From contig DASTPP010000134.1 of the NCBI GenBank assembly GCA_035762175.1, positions 1 to 64,000 on the forward strand: a stretch of 64,000 nucleotides of DNA, in the 5' to 3' direction. The stretch is from DASTPP01 sp035762175. Its GTDB lineage: Bacteria > Myxococcota_A > Polyangia > Polyangiales > Polyangiaceae. Of this stretch, positions 24,213 to 32,063 are shown piece after piece (the first letter of the stretch is position 1; every line of letters begins with the position of its first letter). The position numbers and the translations under genes were made by a program. The notes under the pieces are model-generated. The model was not told where the DNA came from and searched no databases. It was given only the letters and a program-made list of their open reading frames with translations.

Positions 24213-24360
24213 GGTCGTCCTGGGCGAGGGGCAAGGCGCCGGCGACGGCGAGGCCGTCGCCACGTCGATCGCGTCCGCGCTCGGCATCGCGCCCGAAGAC
24301 CGCGTCGACGTCGCCTACGTCGATCTGCTGGCCGCCCGCGCCCCCGGCGCTCAGAAGTAG
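23827..24360 (+). CDS. CYTH-domain protein (class IV adenylyl cyclase / thiamine triphosphatase fold)
   Basis: 177 residues with the CYTH start NVELKAR, the variant of the ExExK signature common in bacterial class IV cyclase-like members. Other motifs are QLDVFFRCPQGRLKLRYL, LIYYERAD, KTRHLYLAGQTRIHLDEV and LGQFLELEVVL. The charged residues that line the triphosphate tunnel are conserved. Substrates in this family include ATP (to cAMP), thiamine triphosphate and inorganic triphosphate; none can be assigned here. The end overlaps the convergent beta-barrel gene by 10 bp. Confidence 0.85.
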   Translation: MPSNVELKARARDFARQHALARALAGGAAAERIEQLDVFFRCPQGRLKLRYLAADRGELIYYERADDAGPSLSRYVIAPTGAPSELECALTMAYGVAGRVKKTRHLYLAGQTRIHLDEVEGLGQFLELEVVLGEGQGAGDGEAVATSIASALGIAPEDRVDVAYVDLLAARAPGAQK

Positions 24361-24977
24361 GCGCGCAGGCCCGCGGTGATGAGAAAGCCGTTGGCGAAGA
24401 TGGGGTGCGAAGGCAGGCGGTTGGCCGTCGCCCCCGTGCCGATGCCGCCGAACTCGGCGAAGTAGCTGACGGGCGCGTCGCCGCCGTGCGCGAGGTTCTT
24501 CAGGCGGACCTCGAAGCCGAAGCCCCCGACGCCGCCGAAGCGCAGCGCCTTCGACGAGAGGCCGCTCGGCAGCACGAGCAGCGTGGGGCCGCCGAAGCCG
24601 TAGAGCCTGAGCTGCGTGCCGGGCACGCGGGCGCCGCCCTCGAGCACGACCCGCGTGTGGCCGTAGAGCTTCCAGGTCTCGAAGCCCTCGTCGTCGATCG
24701 CGCGCGGGTACCAGGCGACCCCTCCGCCCGCCGTGACGCGGAGCATGCCCTCGAGAAAGGTCGGCGAGGCGGCGAGCGCGCCGAGGCCGAAGTCGTCCTG
24801 AAAGCGATGGACGGCGAAGCCGAGCCCGAAGCCTTCACCGCGCTTCGCCGCGTCGGGCACCGGCTCGACGGGGCCGGCCGGCGCGGCGGCGGGCCGGGCC
24901 GGGCCCTCGGACGGGCCCTGCGCGAGCGCCGAGGGGGCGAAGCAGGAGCAGGCGACGAACGCGGCGAACCATCGCAT
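24351..24977 (-). CDS. outer-membrane beta-barrel-like protein
   Basis: 208 residues. The signal peptide ends in SALAQ, followed by a Pro/Ala linker. The body has amphipathic beta strands with aromatic girdles (GFGLGFAVHRFQDDFGLG, WKLYGHTRVVLEGG, FGGVGGFGFEVRL, YFAEFGGIG), and the terminal residue is Phe (GLRAYF), typical of barrels handled by the BAM complex. Function unknown. Confidence 0.75.
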   Translation of the reverse strand: MRWFAAFVACSCFAPSALAQGPSEGPARPAAAPAGPVEPVPDAAKRGEGFGLGFAVHRFQDDFGLGALAASPTFLEGMLRVTAGGGVAWYPRAIDDEGFETWKLYGHTRVVLEGGARVPGTQLRLYGFGGPTLLVLPSGLSSKALRFGGVGGFGFEVRLKNLAHGGDAPVSYFAEFGGIGTGATANRLPSHPIFANGFLITAGLRAYF

Positions 24978-25086
24978 GCGGCCGACCTTACTGCGTTTTC
25001 GGCCGGGCCCCCGCCCGCCCGCGCGAGGCGCTGCCGGACGAATGCCTCCGTCGCCCGGCGGCCGGCCCGCGTTCGTCCTGCAGCGC

Positions 25087-25533
25087 CTAGCCGATCACGC
25101 CCGCCACGCCGGCCACGCCCGCCCCCCCGCCTTCGCCGGCGCCGCTTGCGCCCGCCTCGCCGCCCTCGCCGCCCTCACCGCCTTCGCCGCCCGCGCCGCC
25201 CGCGCCGCCCTCGCCGCCCTCGCCCGCAGCGCCGGCCGCGCCGCCCGCGGCGCTCGCGCCGGCCGCGCCCGAGGCGCTGGCTTGTCCGCCGGCGCCGCCC
25301 CCGCCCGACCTAGGCGCACCTCCGGCGCCCACAGACCCCGAGCCCGCCTTGCCCTCGACCCCGGCCCCGGCCACGCCTTCCCCGCCGCGCAGGCGATCGA
25401 AGTCGCCGATGAGCTGACAGCCCAGCGCGCCGAGCGCGGCCGAGAGCGGCGCCCACCGCGAGGCCCGCGGCCCGCGGCGCTCTTGCGGGGCGCGAGCCCT
25501 GTCACGGCCACGACGACGCGTCATTGCTTGCAC
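25087..25533 (-). CDS. Gly/Ala-rich lipoprotein, third gene of kinase module 1
   Basis: 148 residues: Arg-rich start, signal ending in lipobox ALGC, then CQLIGDFDRLRGGEG and more than 100 residues of Gly, Ala, Glu and Ser in GGEGGEGG-type units. The motif directly after the lipid Cys (C-Q-x-L-I-G-D-F-D-x-L) resembles the C-N-x-L-T-G start of the Cys-rich lipoproteins in module 3. It starts 12 bp after the TPR/PEGA gene and is surely in the same operon. No catalytic domain is present; a surface or spacer role is likely. Confidence 0.72.
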   Translation of the reverse strand: MQAMTRRRGRDRARAPQERRGPRASRWAPLSAALGALGCQLIGDFDRLRGGEGVAGAGVEGKAGSGSVGAGGAPRSGGGGAGGQASASGAAGASAAGGAAGAAGEGGEGGAGGAGGEGGEGGEGGEAGASGAGEGGGAGVAGVAGVIG

Positions 25534-25545
25534 CGGACGGCGCGC

Positions 25546-26601
25546 TCAAAAGCGCCCGACGAGCCCCAGCCCCCCGAGGCCGGCGCTGAGCCCGAGCCGG
25601 CCGCGCGCGGAGCGCCCCGCCGCGGGCGCCGTCGCGGGCGAGTCGAGGAAGAGCAAGTAGCCGCCCAGCGCGAGGCCCGCGAGCCCGGCGCCGACGGCGA
25701 TGTTGGACGCCCACGCCTGTGTGTCGGCCCGGCTGCGCTCGTCGAGCGCCTCGGGCGGGCAGGAGTCATGCGTCGGGCACGCGTCTTCGGCGCGGCGGTT
25801 GGTCGCGAGCGCCCGGACGCCGAAGAAGGCGCCGACGCCGACGCCGAGCGCGCCGAGGCCGGCGGCGGCGTAGCCGAGCCTGCGCCGCGCGGGGGGCGAT
25901 GCCTCGGGCGCCGCCTTCGCCCGCCCGCCCGCGCGCTCGGGGCCGAGCGCCGGCGCCGACAGGCCGCCCGAGCCTCCCCAGAGCGGGGGCACCCAGACGT
26001 GCACGTCGTCGCCGTCGGGCTTGACCGCTACCGTGGCCTGGAACGTGGCGTAGCCGGGCGCCTCGGCCGTGATGGTGTGCTCGCCCGGGTCGACCGGCAG
26101 GCGCGCGCCGAACTGCACCCCTTGCATAGGCTGGGCGCCGCGCTGCACCTTCAGCCCCGGCGGCGGCGCCGCGACGCGCACGGTCAGGTACGAGAGCCGC
26201 GGCTCGAGCAGCGCGGCGCGCCGGCCCGCCTCCTGGGAGCGCGTCGCGTTCTTCTGGATCACCGCGAGGCGAGAGGCGGCCAGAAACTCGGCCCACGCCG
26301 TCGCGATCTTGCCCTGCCGCTCGTGGCAGTCGGCGAGGTTGATGAGCGTGCCCGACGAGGGGTCGAGCCGCTGGCTCTCGCCGAGCTGCTCACACGCCTC
26401 GTCGATCTGTCCGCGCAGCAGCAGCCGGCGCCCCTCTTGAAAGAGCGCCTCGGCCGCCGCCGGGTCGGCCGCGGCGGGCCGCGGCGCGAGCGCGAAGGAG
26501 AGCGCGAGCAGGGCCGGAGGCAGCGAGGCGAAGCGAGCGCGCCGGGCGGGCCCCGGCGGGGGCGCCCCGGCAGGGGGTGGGTGCTCGCTAGCGGCCCTCA
26601 T
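25546..26601 (-). CDS. TPR/PEGA-domain protein, second gene of kinase module 1
   Basis: About 351 residues from ATG 26601. It has a signal segment, two TPR-like helices (AEALFQEGRRLLLRGQIDEA, then GTLINLADCHERQGKIATAW), and a PEGA-type beta domain (LPVDPGEHTITAEAPGYATF). An Ala/Pro linker and two membrane helices flank an extracytoplasmic loop with two Cys (EDACPTHDSCPPEAL). The protein is anchored in the inner membrane with most of its mass in the periplasm. It overlaps the kinase gene by 14 bp. It is paralogous to the product of 28759-29817, down to the loop cysteines. Confidence 0.85.
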   Translation of the reverse strand: MRAASEHPPPAGAPPPGPARRARFASLPPALLALSFALAPRPAAADPAAAEALFQEGRRLLLRGQIDEACEQLGESQRLDPSSGTLINLADCHERQGKIATAWAEFLAASRLAVIQKNATRSQEAGRRAALLEPRLSYLTVRVAAPPPGLKVQRGAQPMQGVQFGARLPVDPGEHTITAEAPGYATFQATVAVKPDGDDVHVWVPPLWGGSGGLSAPALGPERAGGRAKAAPEASPPARRRLGYAAAGLGALGVGVGAFFGVRALATNRRAEDACPTHDSCPPEALDERSRADTQAWASNIAVGAGLAGLALGGYLLFLDSPATAPAAGRSARGRLGLSAGLGGLGLVGRF

Positions 26602-28285
26602 ACGGGTCGAGTTGGCTCGAAGGTGGCTTGGGCGGGCCCTGGCGCGGCGCGGCACTTTCGGCCGTCTCGGCCCGGGCGTCCAGCGCGACCTTCGAGCGCC
26701 GCTCGCCCGCCGAGGCGGCGCCCGAAGTGACGCCCGAGGCGGCGGCCGAGGCCGAGGGCACGCCTCTCGCCGCGACCGACGACGAAGCAGGCGGCGGCCG
26801 CAGCGCCGACGACGGCGCCACGGCGGCGGCCTGCGGCGGGGCCTCGGCAGCCGTCGCCACGTGGGTCGCGGGCGCGGCCGGGAGCGTGCTCGCCTTCGGG
26901 AGGCTCGCCTTCGCGTCGAGGTTCGCCTTCGCGTCGAGGTTCGCTCTGACGTTCGCGGGCCGCGCCGTCGCCTCGCTCCGCGCGCCGCGCTCGGCGTCCG
27001 CGTGCAGCGGCGCCACGGCGCGCGACTCGACCGAAGGGGGCGGGGCGGCAGACGAGCGGGCCCCGAGCGCGAACGAAGCCGCCACGACGCCGAGGGCGCC
27101 CGTGGCGATGAGGCCCACGGCGAGCGAGCGGTGCCGCGCGTAGCCGGTCTGCATGAGGGGGCGCAGGCTCTGCACCACGCCGTTGTCGTTGCCGTCGACC
27201 GGCAAGAGCAGCCCCGGGACCCGGCCCGCGCCCCCGCCGGGCGCGTCGTCGGGCGCGTCGTCGGGCAGCCGCGGCCTGCCGCCGGGGGTCGGGCCGAGCT
27301 GCAGCGCGCTGTCGAGGCTGGCCGGGGGCGGCTCGGTGCCGCCGGCCCCCGAGGGCGGCAGCCACGACGTGGCGACCGAGCGCGAGGCCGGCGGGCCGAG
27401 CGCCTCGGCGAGCGCGTCGACCGCCTCGCCCGCCGTCGCGAAGCGCGCGCCAGGCGTCCGGTGCACGCACCGCAGGAACCACGCGTCGAAGGCCTGGGGC
27501 CAGACGACCTCGGCGCCGAGCACCAGCGCGCGCTCGGTCGGCGGCGAAAGCGGCAGGCGCAGCACCTCGTTGAAGAGCGGCGTCATGCCCGCCTCGGGCT
27601 CGTGCGCCGCGAGCCAGTAGTGGCGCCGCGTGAGCAGGAAGAACGCGATGAGCCCGAGCGCCCAGACGTCGACCTGCGGCGTCATGCGCCCGCCCTCGAT
27701 CTGCTCGCTCGCCATGAAGAGGGGCGTGCCGCGCAGCTCTTGGCTGAGCTTCTGGCTCTGCGAGAGCACCTTCGCGACGCCGAAGTCGAGCACCTTGACG
27801 ATCGCGCCGCCGCCCGGGCGCCGGGCGAGGAAGAGGTTCTCGGGCTTCAGATCGCGGTGCACGATCGGCGCCGGCACGCCCTTGCGTTCGACGTGGCTGT
27901 GCGCCCGGTCGAGCGCCTCGGCCACCTGCCGCATCGCCCAGAGCAGCTCGTTCGGCGCGAGCGGCCCCCGGGCGCTCACGAGCGTCTCGAGCGTCTGGCC
28001 CCGCAAGAGCTCCATCACGAGGTAGGGCACGCCGAGCGTCACCTCGAGCCCCGCGTCGAGGGTGCGCACGATGTGCTCGCTGCCCAGCCGCGTCGCGATG
28101 CGCGCCTCGAGCTGGAAATTCTCGAGCGTCTCGCGCGACTCGAGCACGTGCGCCAAGAGCACCTTGAGCGCCACGCGCTCTTCGGTCGCCACGTGCTCCG
28201 CCTCGTAGACGATGCCCGTGCCGCCGCGACCGATGCGCTCGACAATTCGATAACGCCCGGCAAAGATCTGCCCCCGACGAAGCAT
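26588..28285 (-). CDS. Ser/Thr protein kinase, module 1
   Basis: 565 residues from ATG 28285. N-terminal kinase domain: G-loop GRGGTGIVYEAE, Lys 41 (VALKVL), HRDLKPENLFL from 143, DFGVAK from 167, then MASEQIEGG in the APE position. After residue 280 come a Pro/Gly linker, one membrane helix (LAVGLIATGALGVVAASFALG) and an Ala/Ser/Pro-rich periplasmic tail. The APE motif is degenerate (ASEQ), shared with the kinase at 29798-31648. That kinase is a close paralog, which fits module duplication. A start 24 codons upstream is possible. Confidence 0.92.
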   Translation of the reverse strand: MLRRGQIFAGRYRIVERIGRGGTGIVYEAEHVATEERVALKVLLAHVLESRETLENFQLEARIATRLGSEHIVRTLDAGLEVTLGVPYLVMELLRGQTLETLVSARGPLAPNELLWAMRQVAEALDRAHSHVERKGVPAPIVHRDLKPENLFLARRPGGGAIVKVLDFGVAKVLSQSQKLSQELRGTPLFMASEQIEGGRMTPQVDVWALGLIAFFLLTRRHYWLAAHEPEAGMTPLFNEVLRLPLSPPTERALVLGAEVVWPQAFDAWFLRCVHRTPGARFATAGEAVDALAEALGPPASRSVATSWLPPSGAGGTEPPPASLDSALQLGPTPGGRPRLPDDAPDDAPGGGAGRVPGLLLPVDGNDNGVVQSLRPLMQTGYARHRSLAVGLIATGALGVVAASFALGARSSAAPPPSVESRAVAPLHADAERGARSEATARPANVRANLDAKANLDAKASLPKASTLPAAPATHVATAAEAPPQAAAVAPSSALRPPPASSSVAARGVPSASAAASGVTSGAASAGERRSKVALDARAETAESAAPRQGPPKPPSSQLDPYEGR

Positions 28286-28537
28286 CGAGGCAGAGCTTAT
28301 CGAACTTGCCCAGCGCTGTCCTAGTCCGAAGTAGCCTACCGACCGCAATGCGCCCACCCTGACCCGGGTCGCCCCCCGCCCCGCGCCCCCCCGCTCGCGC
28401 CGGCGCCCCGACCTCGACGCCCCCGACCCCTTCCGGAAGCCGCCGCGGCGGCCCGAATTCGCGCGCGGCCGCTGCCGGGGGTGGGTAAAGCCCCCCGACC
28501 CCCTCGCCCGCCATGACGCCCGGCGTCGGGCCCGCGC

Positions 28538-28756
28538 TCAGGGCGGGGCCAGCTTAGACGCGACGATGGGGCTCGGCGGGTGGGGGGCCTCGCTCAAGGT
28601 ACCATCGTCGAGTTGACCACGAAAATTATCGCCCCAACAGAACGCGCCCGGGCTGACGGTGAGCGCGCAAGAGAACGAGCCGCCGGCGTGCACGGCGCTG
28701 GCGGCGATGTCCCCGCGCGGGCCCGCGTTGCCCCCGCCGCCCCCGCCCGCCAGCAT
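28538..28756 (-). CDS. RCC1-repeat fragment, third gene of kinase module 2
   Basis: 72 residues directly after the TPR/PEGA gene (2-bp gap). It holds one RCC1-type repeat: VHAGGSFSCALTVSPGAFCW, then GDNFRGQLDDGT. RCC1 lipoproteins of myxobacteria normally have many such repeats forming a propeller, so a single repeat without a signal peptide is a remnant or the first piece of a truncated gene. The 252 bp between it and the kinase start at 28285 show no other gene. Confidence 0.6.
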   Translation of the reverse strand: MLAGGGGGGNAGPRGDIAASAVHAGGSFSCALTVSPGAFCWGDNFRGQLDDGTLSEAPHPPSPIVASKLAPP

Positions 28757-28758
28757 TT

Positions 28759-29817
28759 CTAGAACCGTAGCAAGAAGCCGCCCCCGCCCGGCCCGGGTGC
28801 CACGCGCAGGCCCGGCCGCCCCGCCGCCGCGGGTCCCGCGGGCTTCGATGGCGCGACGAAAAGAAGGTACGCGCCCGCGGCGAGGGCCACGACGCCGACG
28901 CCGATGCCGATGTTGGCGACCCACGCGTCTCGCCCCGCCTGCTTGCGATCGTCGATCGCGCCCTCGGAGCAGTCCTGGTGCGGCGGCGGGCAGGCGTCTT
29001 TCGCGTCCTGGTAGGTCGAGACCGCCCGCAGGCCGAAGACGGCGCCGACGCCCAGCGCCGCGACCCCGACCCCGCCCGCGACGTAGCCGAGCACGGGCTT
29101 GCCGCCCGCACGGGGCGCCGGCGCCGCCTCGGGCCGGACCGGCGCGGGCCCGATCGGGCCCGGCCCTGCGGGCGCGGGCCCCGCCCGCGTCGGCTCGGGC
29201 GCGAGTGCGGGCACCTCGATCTGAACGCGCTCGCCCCCCGCCCTGACGGTGACCGAACGGCGGAAGGGCAGCCGCCCCGCGGCCTCGGCGGCGATGGTCT
29301 GCTCGCCCGGGTCGACCGGCACCGGCACGCCGTACTGCGCCGCCTCGACCGTCTCGCCGTTGCGCTTGACCGTGAGCGCCCCCGCGCCCGGCGCCACCGA
29401 CACGGTCAAGTACGAGAGCTTCGGCTCGAGCTGCGCCGCGCGCCGCTTGGCCTCGGCCGCGCGCGTCTCGTTGCCCCGGGTCGAAGCGCTCTGCCCGACC
29501 CGCACGAACTCGGCCCACGCCGTCGCGATCTTGCCCTGCCGCTCGTGGCAGTCGGCGAGGTTGAGCAGCGTGCCCGACGAGGGGTCGAGCCGCTGGCTCT
29601 CGGCCAGCGCGGCGCACGCCTCGTCGACCTTGCCGTCTTTGAGCAGGCGCCGCCCCTCCCGGAAGAGCGCCTCGGCCGTCGCCGGCTCGGTGCCGGCCGG
29701 GCCGGCCGGCTGCGCCGCCGCCGTCCGCGGCGCCACGCTCGCGCCGGCGAACGCGAGCGCGACCAGCGCCGCGAGCGGAGCGCGAACCGACGCCGCTTTA
29801 GTCACCACGATACCCAT
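28759..29817 (-). CDS. TPR/PEGA-domain protein, second gene of kinase module 2
   Basis: 352 residues: signal peptide (AFAGASVAPRTAAAQ), TPR-like AEALFREGRRLLKDGKVDEA and GTLLNLADCHERQGKIATAW, PEGA-type domain (VPVDPGEQTIAAEAAGRLPF), Pro-rich linker, then two membrane helices around a loop with CPPPHQDC. Same architecture as its paralog at 25546-26601. It overlaps the kinase gene by 20 bp, so translation is probably coupled. Role unknown; a periplasmic sensor or partner of the kinase is the natural guess. Confidence 0.86.
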   Translation of the reverse strand: MGIVVTKAASVRAPLAALVALAFAGASVAPRTAAAQPAGPAGTEPATAEALFREGRRLLKDGKVDEACAALAESQRLDPSSGTLLNLADCHERQGKIATAWAEFVRVGQSASTRGNETRAAEAKRRAAQLEPKLSYLTVSVAPGAGALTVKRNGETVEAAQYGVPVPVDPGEQTIAAEAAGRLPFRRSVTVRAGGERVQIEVPALAPEPTRAGPAPAGPGPIGPAPVRPEAAPAPRAGGKPVLGYVAGGVGVAALGVGAVFGLRAVSTYQDAKDACPPPHQDCSEGAIDDRKQAGRDAWVANIGIGVGVVALAAGAYLLFVAPSKPAGPAAAGRPGLRVAPGPGGGGFLLRF

Positions 29818-31648
29818 AGGGGTCGTCGCCCCCCTTGGCTCGCGGCGGCTTGGGCGCCTTTCGCTCGGGCGCCGACCCGCGCACCGCGGGCGCCCCCCGC
29901 CCCGCCGCCGTAGCGCCCCGAGACGTCGTCGGCGCCGCGACTTCGGACGGCGCGGGCACCACCTCGGGCGGCGCGGGCACCACCTCGGGCGGCGCGGGCG
30001 CTACCTCGGGCGACGCGGGCGCCACCTCGGGCGGCGCGCGGCCCGCCGCGTCGCCCGAAACCGCGCCGCCCCCGATCGGGACGGGCTCGCCCACGAAGGG
30101 CACGGGCTGGCCCGGGCTGCCCTCGGGCGACGGCCCACCCGAGACCGCGCCGCCCTGCGCCCCGGCGCTGGGCGACCTCACGCCCAGGTACCGGTAGGCC
30201 AGCGGCGCGGCCGTCAACATGCCGAGCACCCCCACCGCGGCCAGGCCGAGGCTCGCCCATGACCTTCGCCCGAGCGCGCCCAGCACGCTTGAGCGCGAGG
30301 GGCGCGGGGCCTGCACGATGCCCTCGACGAAGGTGCCACCCTGGCCGGCGACGGGCATTTGGCCGGACGTGGCGATGGCGCCCGGGGCCCGAAGCCCCCC
30401 CGACGAGTCGACGCTACCCAGGGCCCGAAGCCCCCCCGACGAGTCGACGCCGCCCAAGGCCGGAGCTCGACCCGACGAGTCGGCGCCGCCCAAGGCCGGA
30501 GCTCGGCCCGACGAGTCGGCGCCGCCGAGGGCCGGAGCTCGGCCCGGCGAGTCGGCGCCGGCCGCGGCGAGCAGCCGGCCCGCGGAGGCGACCGCGGCGT
30601 AGCCCCCACTCGCGTCGACCCCGCGCGGCGTCTGCCCCCAGGCCGAGGTCGCCCGGGCCACCCCGGGCAGGCGCACCGTCAGCCCCGGCTGCGGCCCCGA
30701 TTCGGTCGCCGGCGCCCGCGGCGGCGCGAACTCGCCGAGCGGGCGCGAGTCGCGCACGCCGAGCGCCTCGGCGAGCGCCGCGACCGCCTCGCCCGCCGGG
30801 AAGAAGCGCCGGCTGGGATCGCGGTTGACGCAGCGCAAGAACCACGCGTCGAACGACCGCGGAAACGGCGGCTCGAAGCCGAGGGCGCGCGCCCGCTCGC
30901 TCGGCGCCTCGAGCGGCTTGTGCACGATCTCGTTGAAGAGGGGCGTCAGCCCCCCCTCGGGCCGCAGCGCCGAAAGCCAGTAGTGCTGGCCCGTCAGCAG
31001 GTAGAAGGCGATGAGCCCGAGGGCCCAGACGTCGACCTGCGGCGTCAGCGCGCCGCCGTCGACCTGCTCGCTCGCCATGAAGAGGGGCGTGCCGCGCAGC
31101 TCTTGGCTGAGCTTCTGGCTCTGCGAGAGCACCTTCGCGATGCCGAAGTCGAGCACCTTGACCGCCGCCGGCGCGCCCTCGGGCATCGACAGGAAGAGGT
31201 TCTCGGGCTTCAGGTCGCGGTGCACGATCGGCGCCGGGCGCCCCTTGCGGTCGACGTAGTTGTGCGCCCGGTCGAGCGCCTGGGCCACCTGCCGCAGGGC
31301 CCAGAGCACCTCGGCCGGCGCGAGCGGGCCCCGGCCCCCCACCAGCGCGTCGAGCGTCTGGCCCCGCAAGAGCTCCATCACGAGGTAGGGCAGGCCGCTG
31401 CCCTCGTCGTAGCCCGCGTCGAGGATGCGCACGATGTGCTCGCTGCCCAGCCGCGCCGCGATGCGCGCCTCGAGCTGGAAGTTCTCGACCGCCGCCTTCG
31501 ACCCGAGCACGTGCGGCCAGAGCACCTTGAGCGCCACGCGCTCTTCGGTCGCCGCGTGCTCGGCCGCGTAGATGACGCCCATGCCCCCCTGGGCGATGCG
31601 CGCCTCGATGCGGTACCGGCCCGCGAAGAGTTGCCCCCGTTGAAGCAT
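29798..31648 (-). CDS. Ser/Thr protein kinase, module 2
   Basis: 616 residues from ATG 31648 (MLQRGQLFAGRYRI, aligned with the module 1 kinase). G-loop AQGGMGVIYAAE, Lys 41, HRDLKPEN from 143, DFGIAK from 167, MASEQVDGG in the APE position. A linker with near-repeats (ALGGADSSGRAP, four to five units, about 30400-30560) follows. Then come one membrane helix and a periplasmic tail with PPEVVPAP repeats. Alternative starts at 31672 and 31684 add up to 12 residues. Confidence 0.92.
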   Translation of the reverse strand: MLQRGQLFAGRYRIEARIAQGGMGVIYAAEHAATEERVALKVLWPHVLGSKAAVENFQLEARIAARLGSEHIVRILDAGYDEGSGLPYLVMELLRGQTLDALVGGRGPLAPAEVLWALRQVAQALDRAHNYVDRKGRPAPIVHRDLKPENLFLSMPEGAPAAVKVLDFGIAKVLSQSQKLSQELRGTPLFMASEQVDGGALTPQVDVWALGLIAFYLLTGQHYWLSALRPEGGLTPLFNEIVHKPLEAPSERARALGFEPPFPRSFDAWFLRCVNRDPSRRFFPAGEAVAALAEALGVRDSRPLGEFAPPRAPATESGPQPGLTVRLPGVARATSAWGQTPRGVDASGGYAAVASAGRLLAAAGADSPGRAPALGGADSSGRAPALGGADSSGRAPALGGVDSSGGLRALGSVDSSGGLRAPGAIATSGQMPVAGQGGTFVEGIVQAPRPSRSSVLGALGRRSWASLGLAAVGVLGMLTAAPLAYRYLGVRSPSAGAQGGAVSGGPSPEGSPGQPVPFVGEPVPIGGGAVSGDAAGRAPPEVAPASPEVAPAPPEVVPAPPEVVPAPSEVAAPTTSRGATAAGRGAPAVRGSAPERKAPKPPRAKGGDDPYGYRGD

Positions 31649-32063
31649 GTGCGAACCGGGAGAAGAGAGCATAGAAGGTATCACGGGCGTTCTCTAATTT
31701 CGGCGCGAAGCTCGCGCCCTTGTCGCTCGCTTCACCCCTCGCCATCGACAACGACCTACCTTTGCGCACCTTTCGCCCCTTTCTGACGCTAACCAAAGCA
31801 AGGCCCGAACGGGCTGATGCCCCCAACTCGCCAAACGAGTCATCAATCCCAATGGCGGCATGGCGACATACTGCCAAGGTTGCCCCTTCACCCCTTCGTC
31901 CCACCCCATTTTACCCGCCCCCTTCCCCTTTACTGCCCCTTCACCCCGCCATCGACCCGCCCCCCCCCTCGGCCCCCGGGCCCCCCGCGCGCCGCGGGGT
32001 TCGCGTCAGCCCCCCGCGCGCCGCGGGGTTCGCGTCAGCCCCCCGCGCCGCGACCGCGGCGCG
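31649..32063. other. intergenic region with a 29-bp duplication
   Basis: 415 bp between the module 2 kinase start and the kup stop. The part near the kinase is relatively AT-rich and should hold its promoter; I see no clear boxes. From about 31880 to 31980 one strand is strongly pyrimidine-rich (C/T runs). A 29-bp unit (CCCCCCGCGCGCCGCGGGGT...) is repeated at 31981-32009 and 32010-32038, with a partial third copy after it. No gene seen. Confidence 0.6.
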
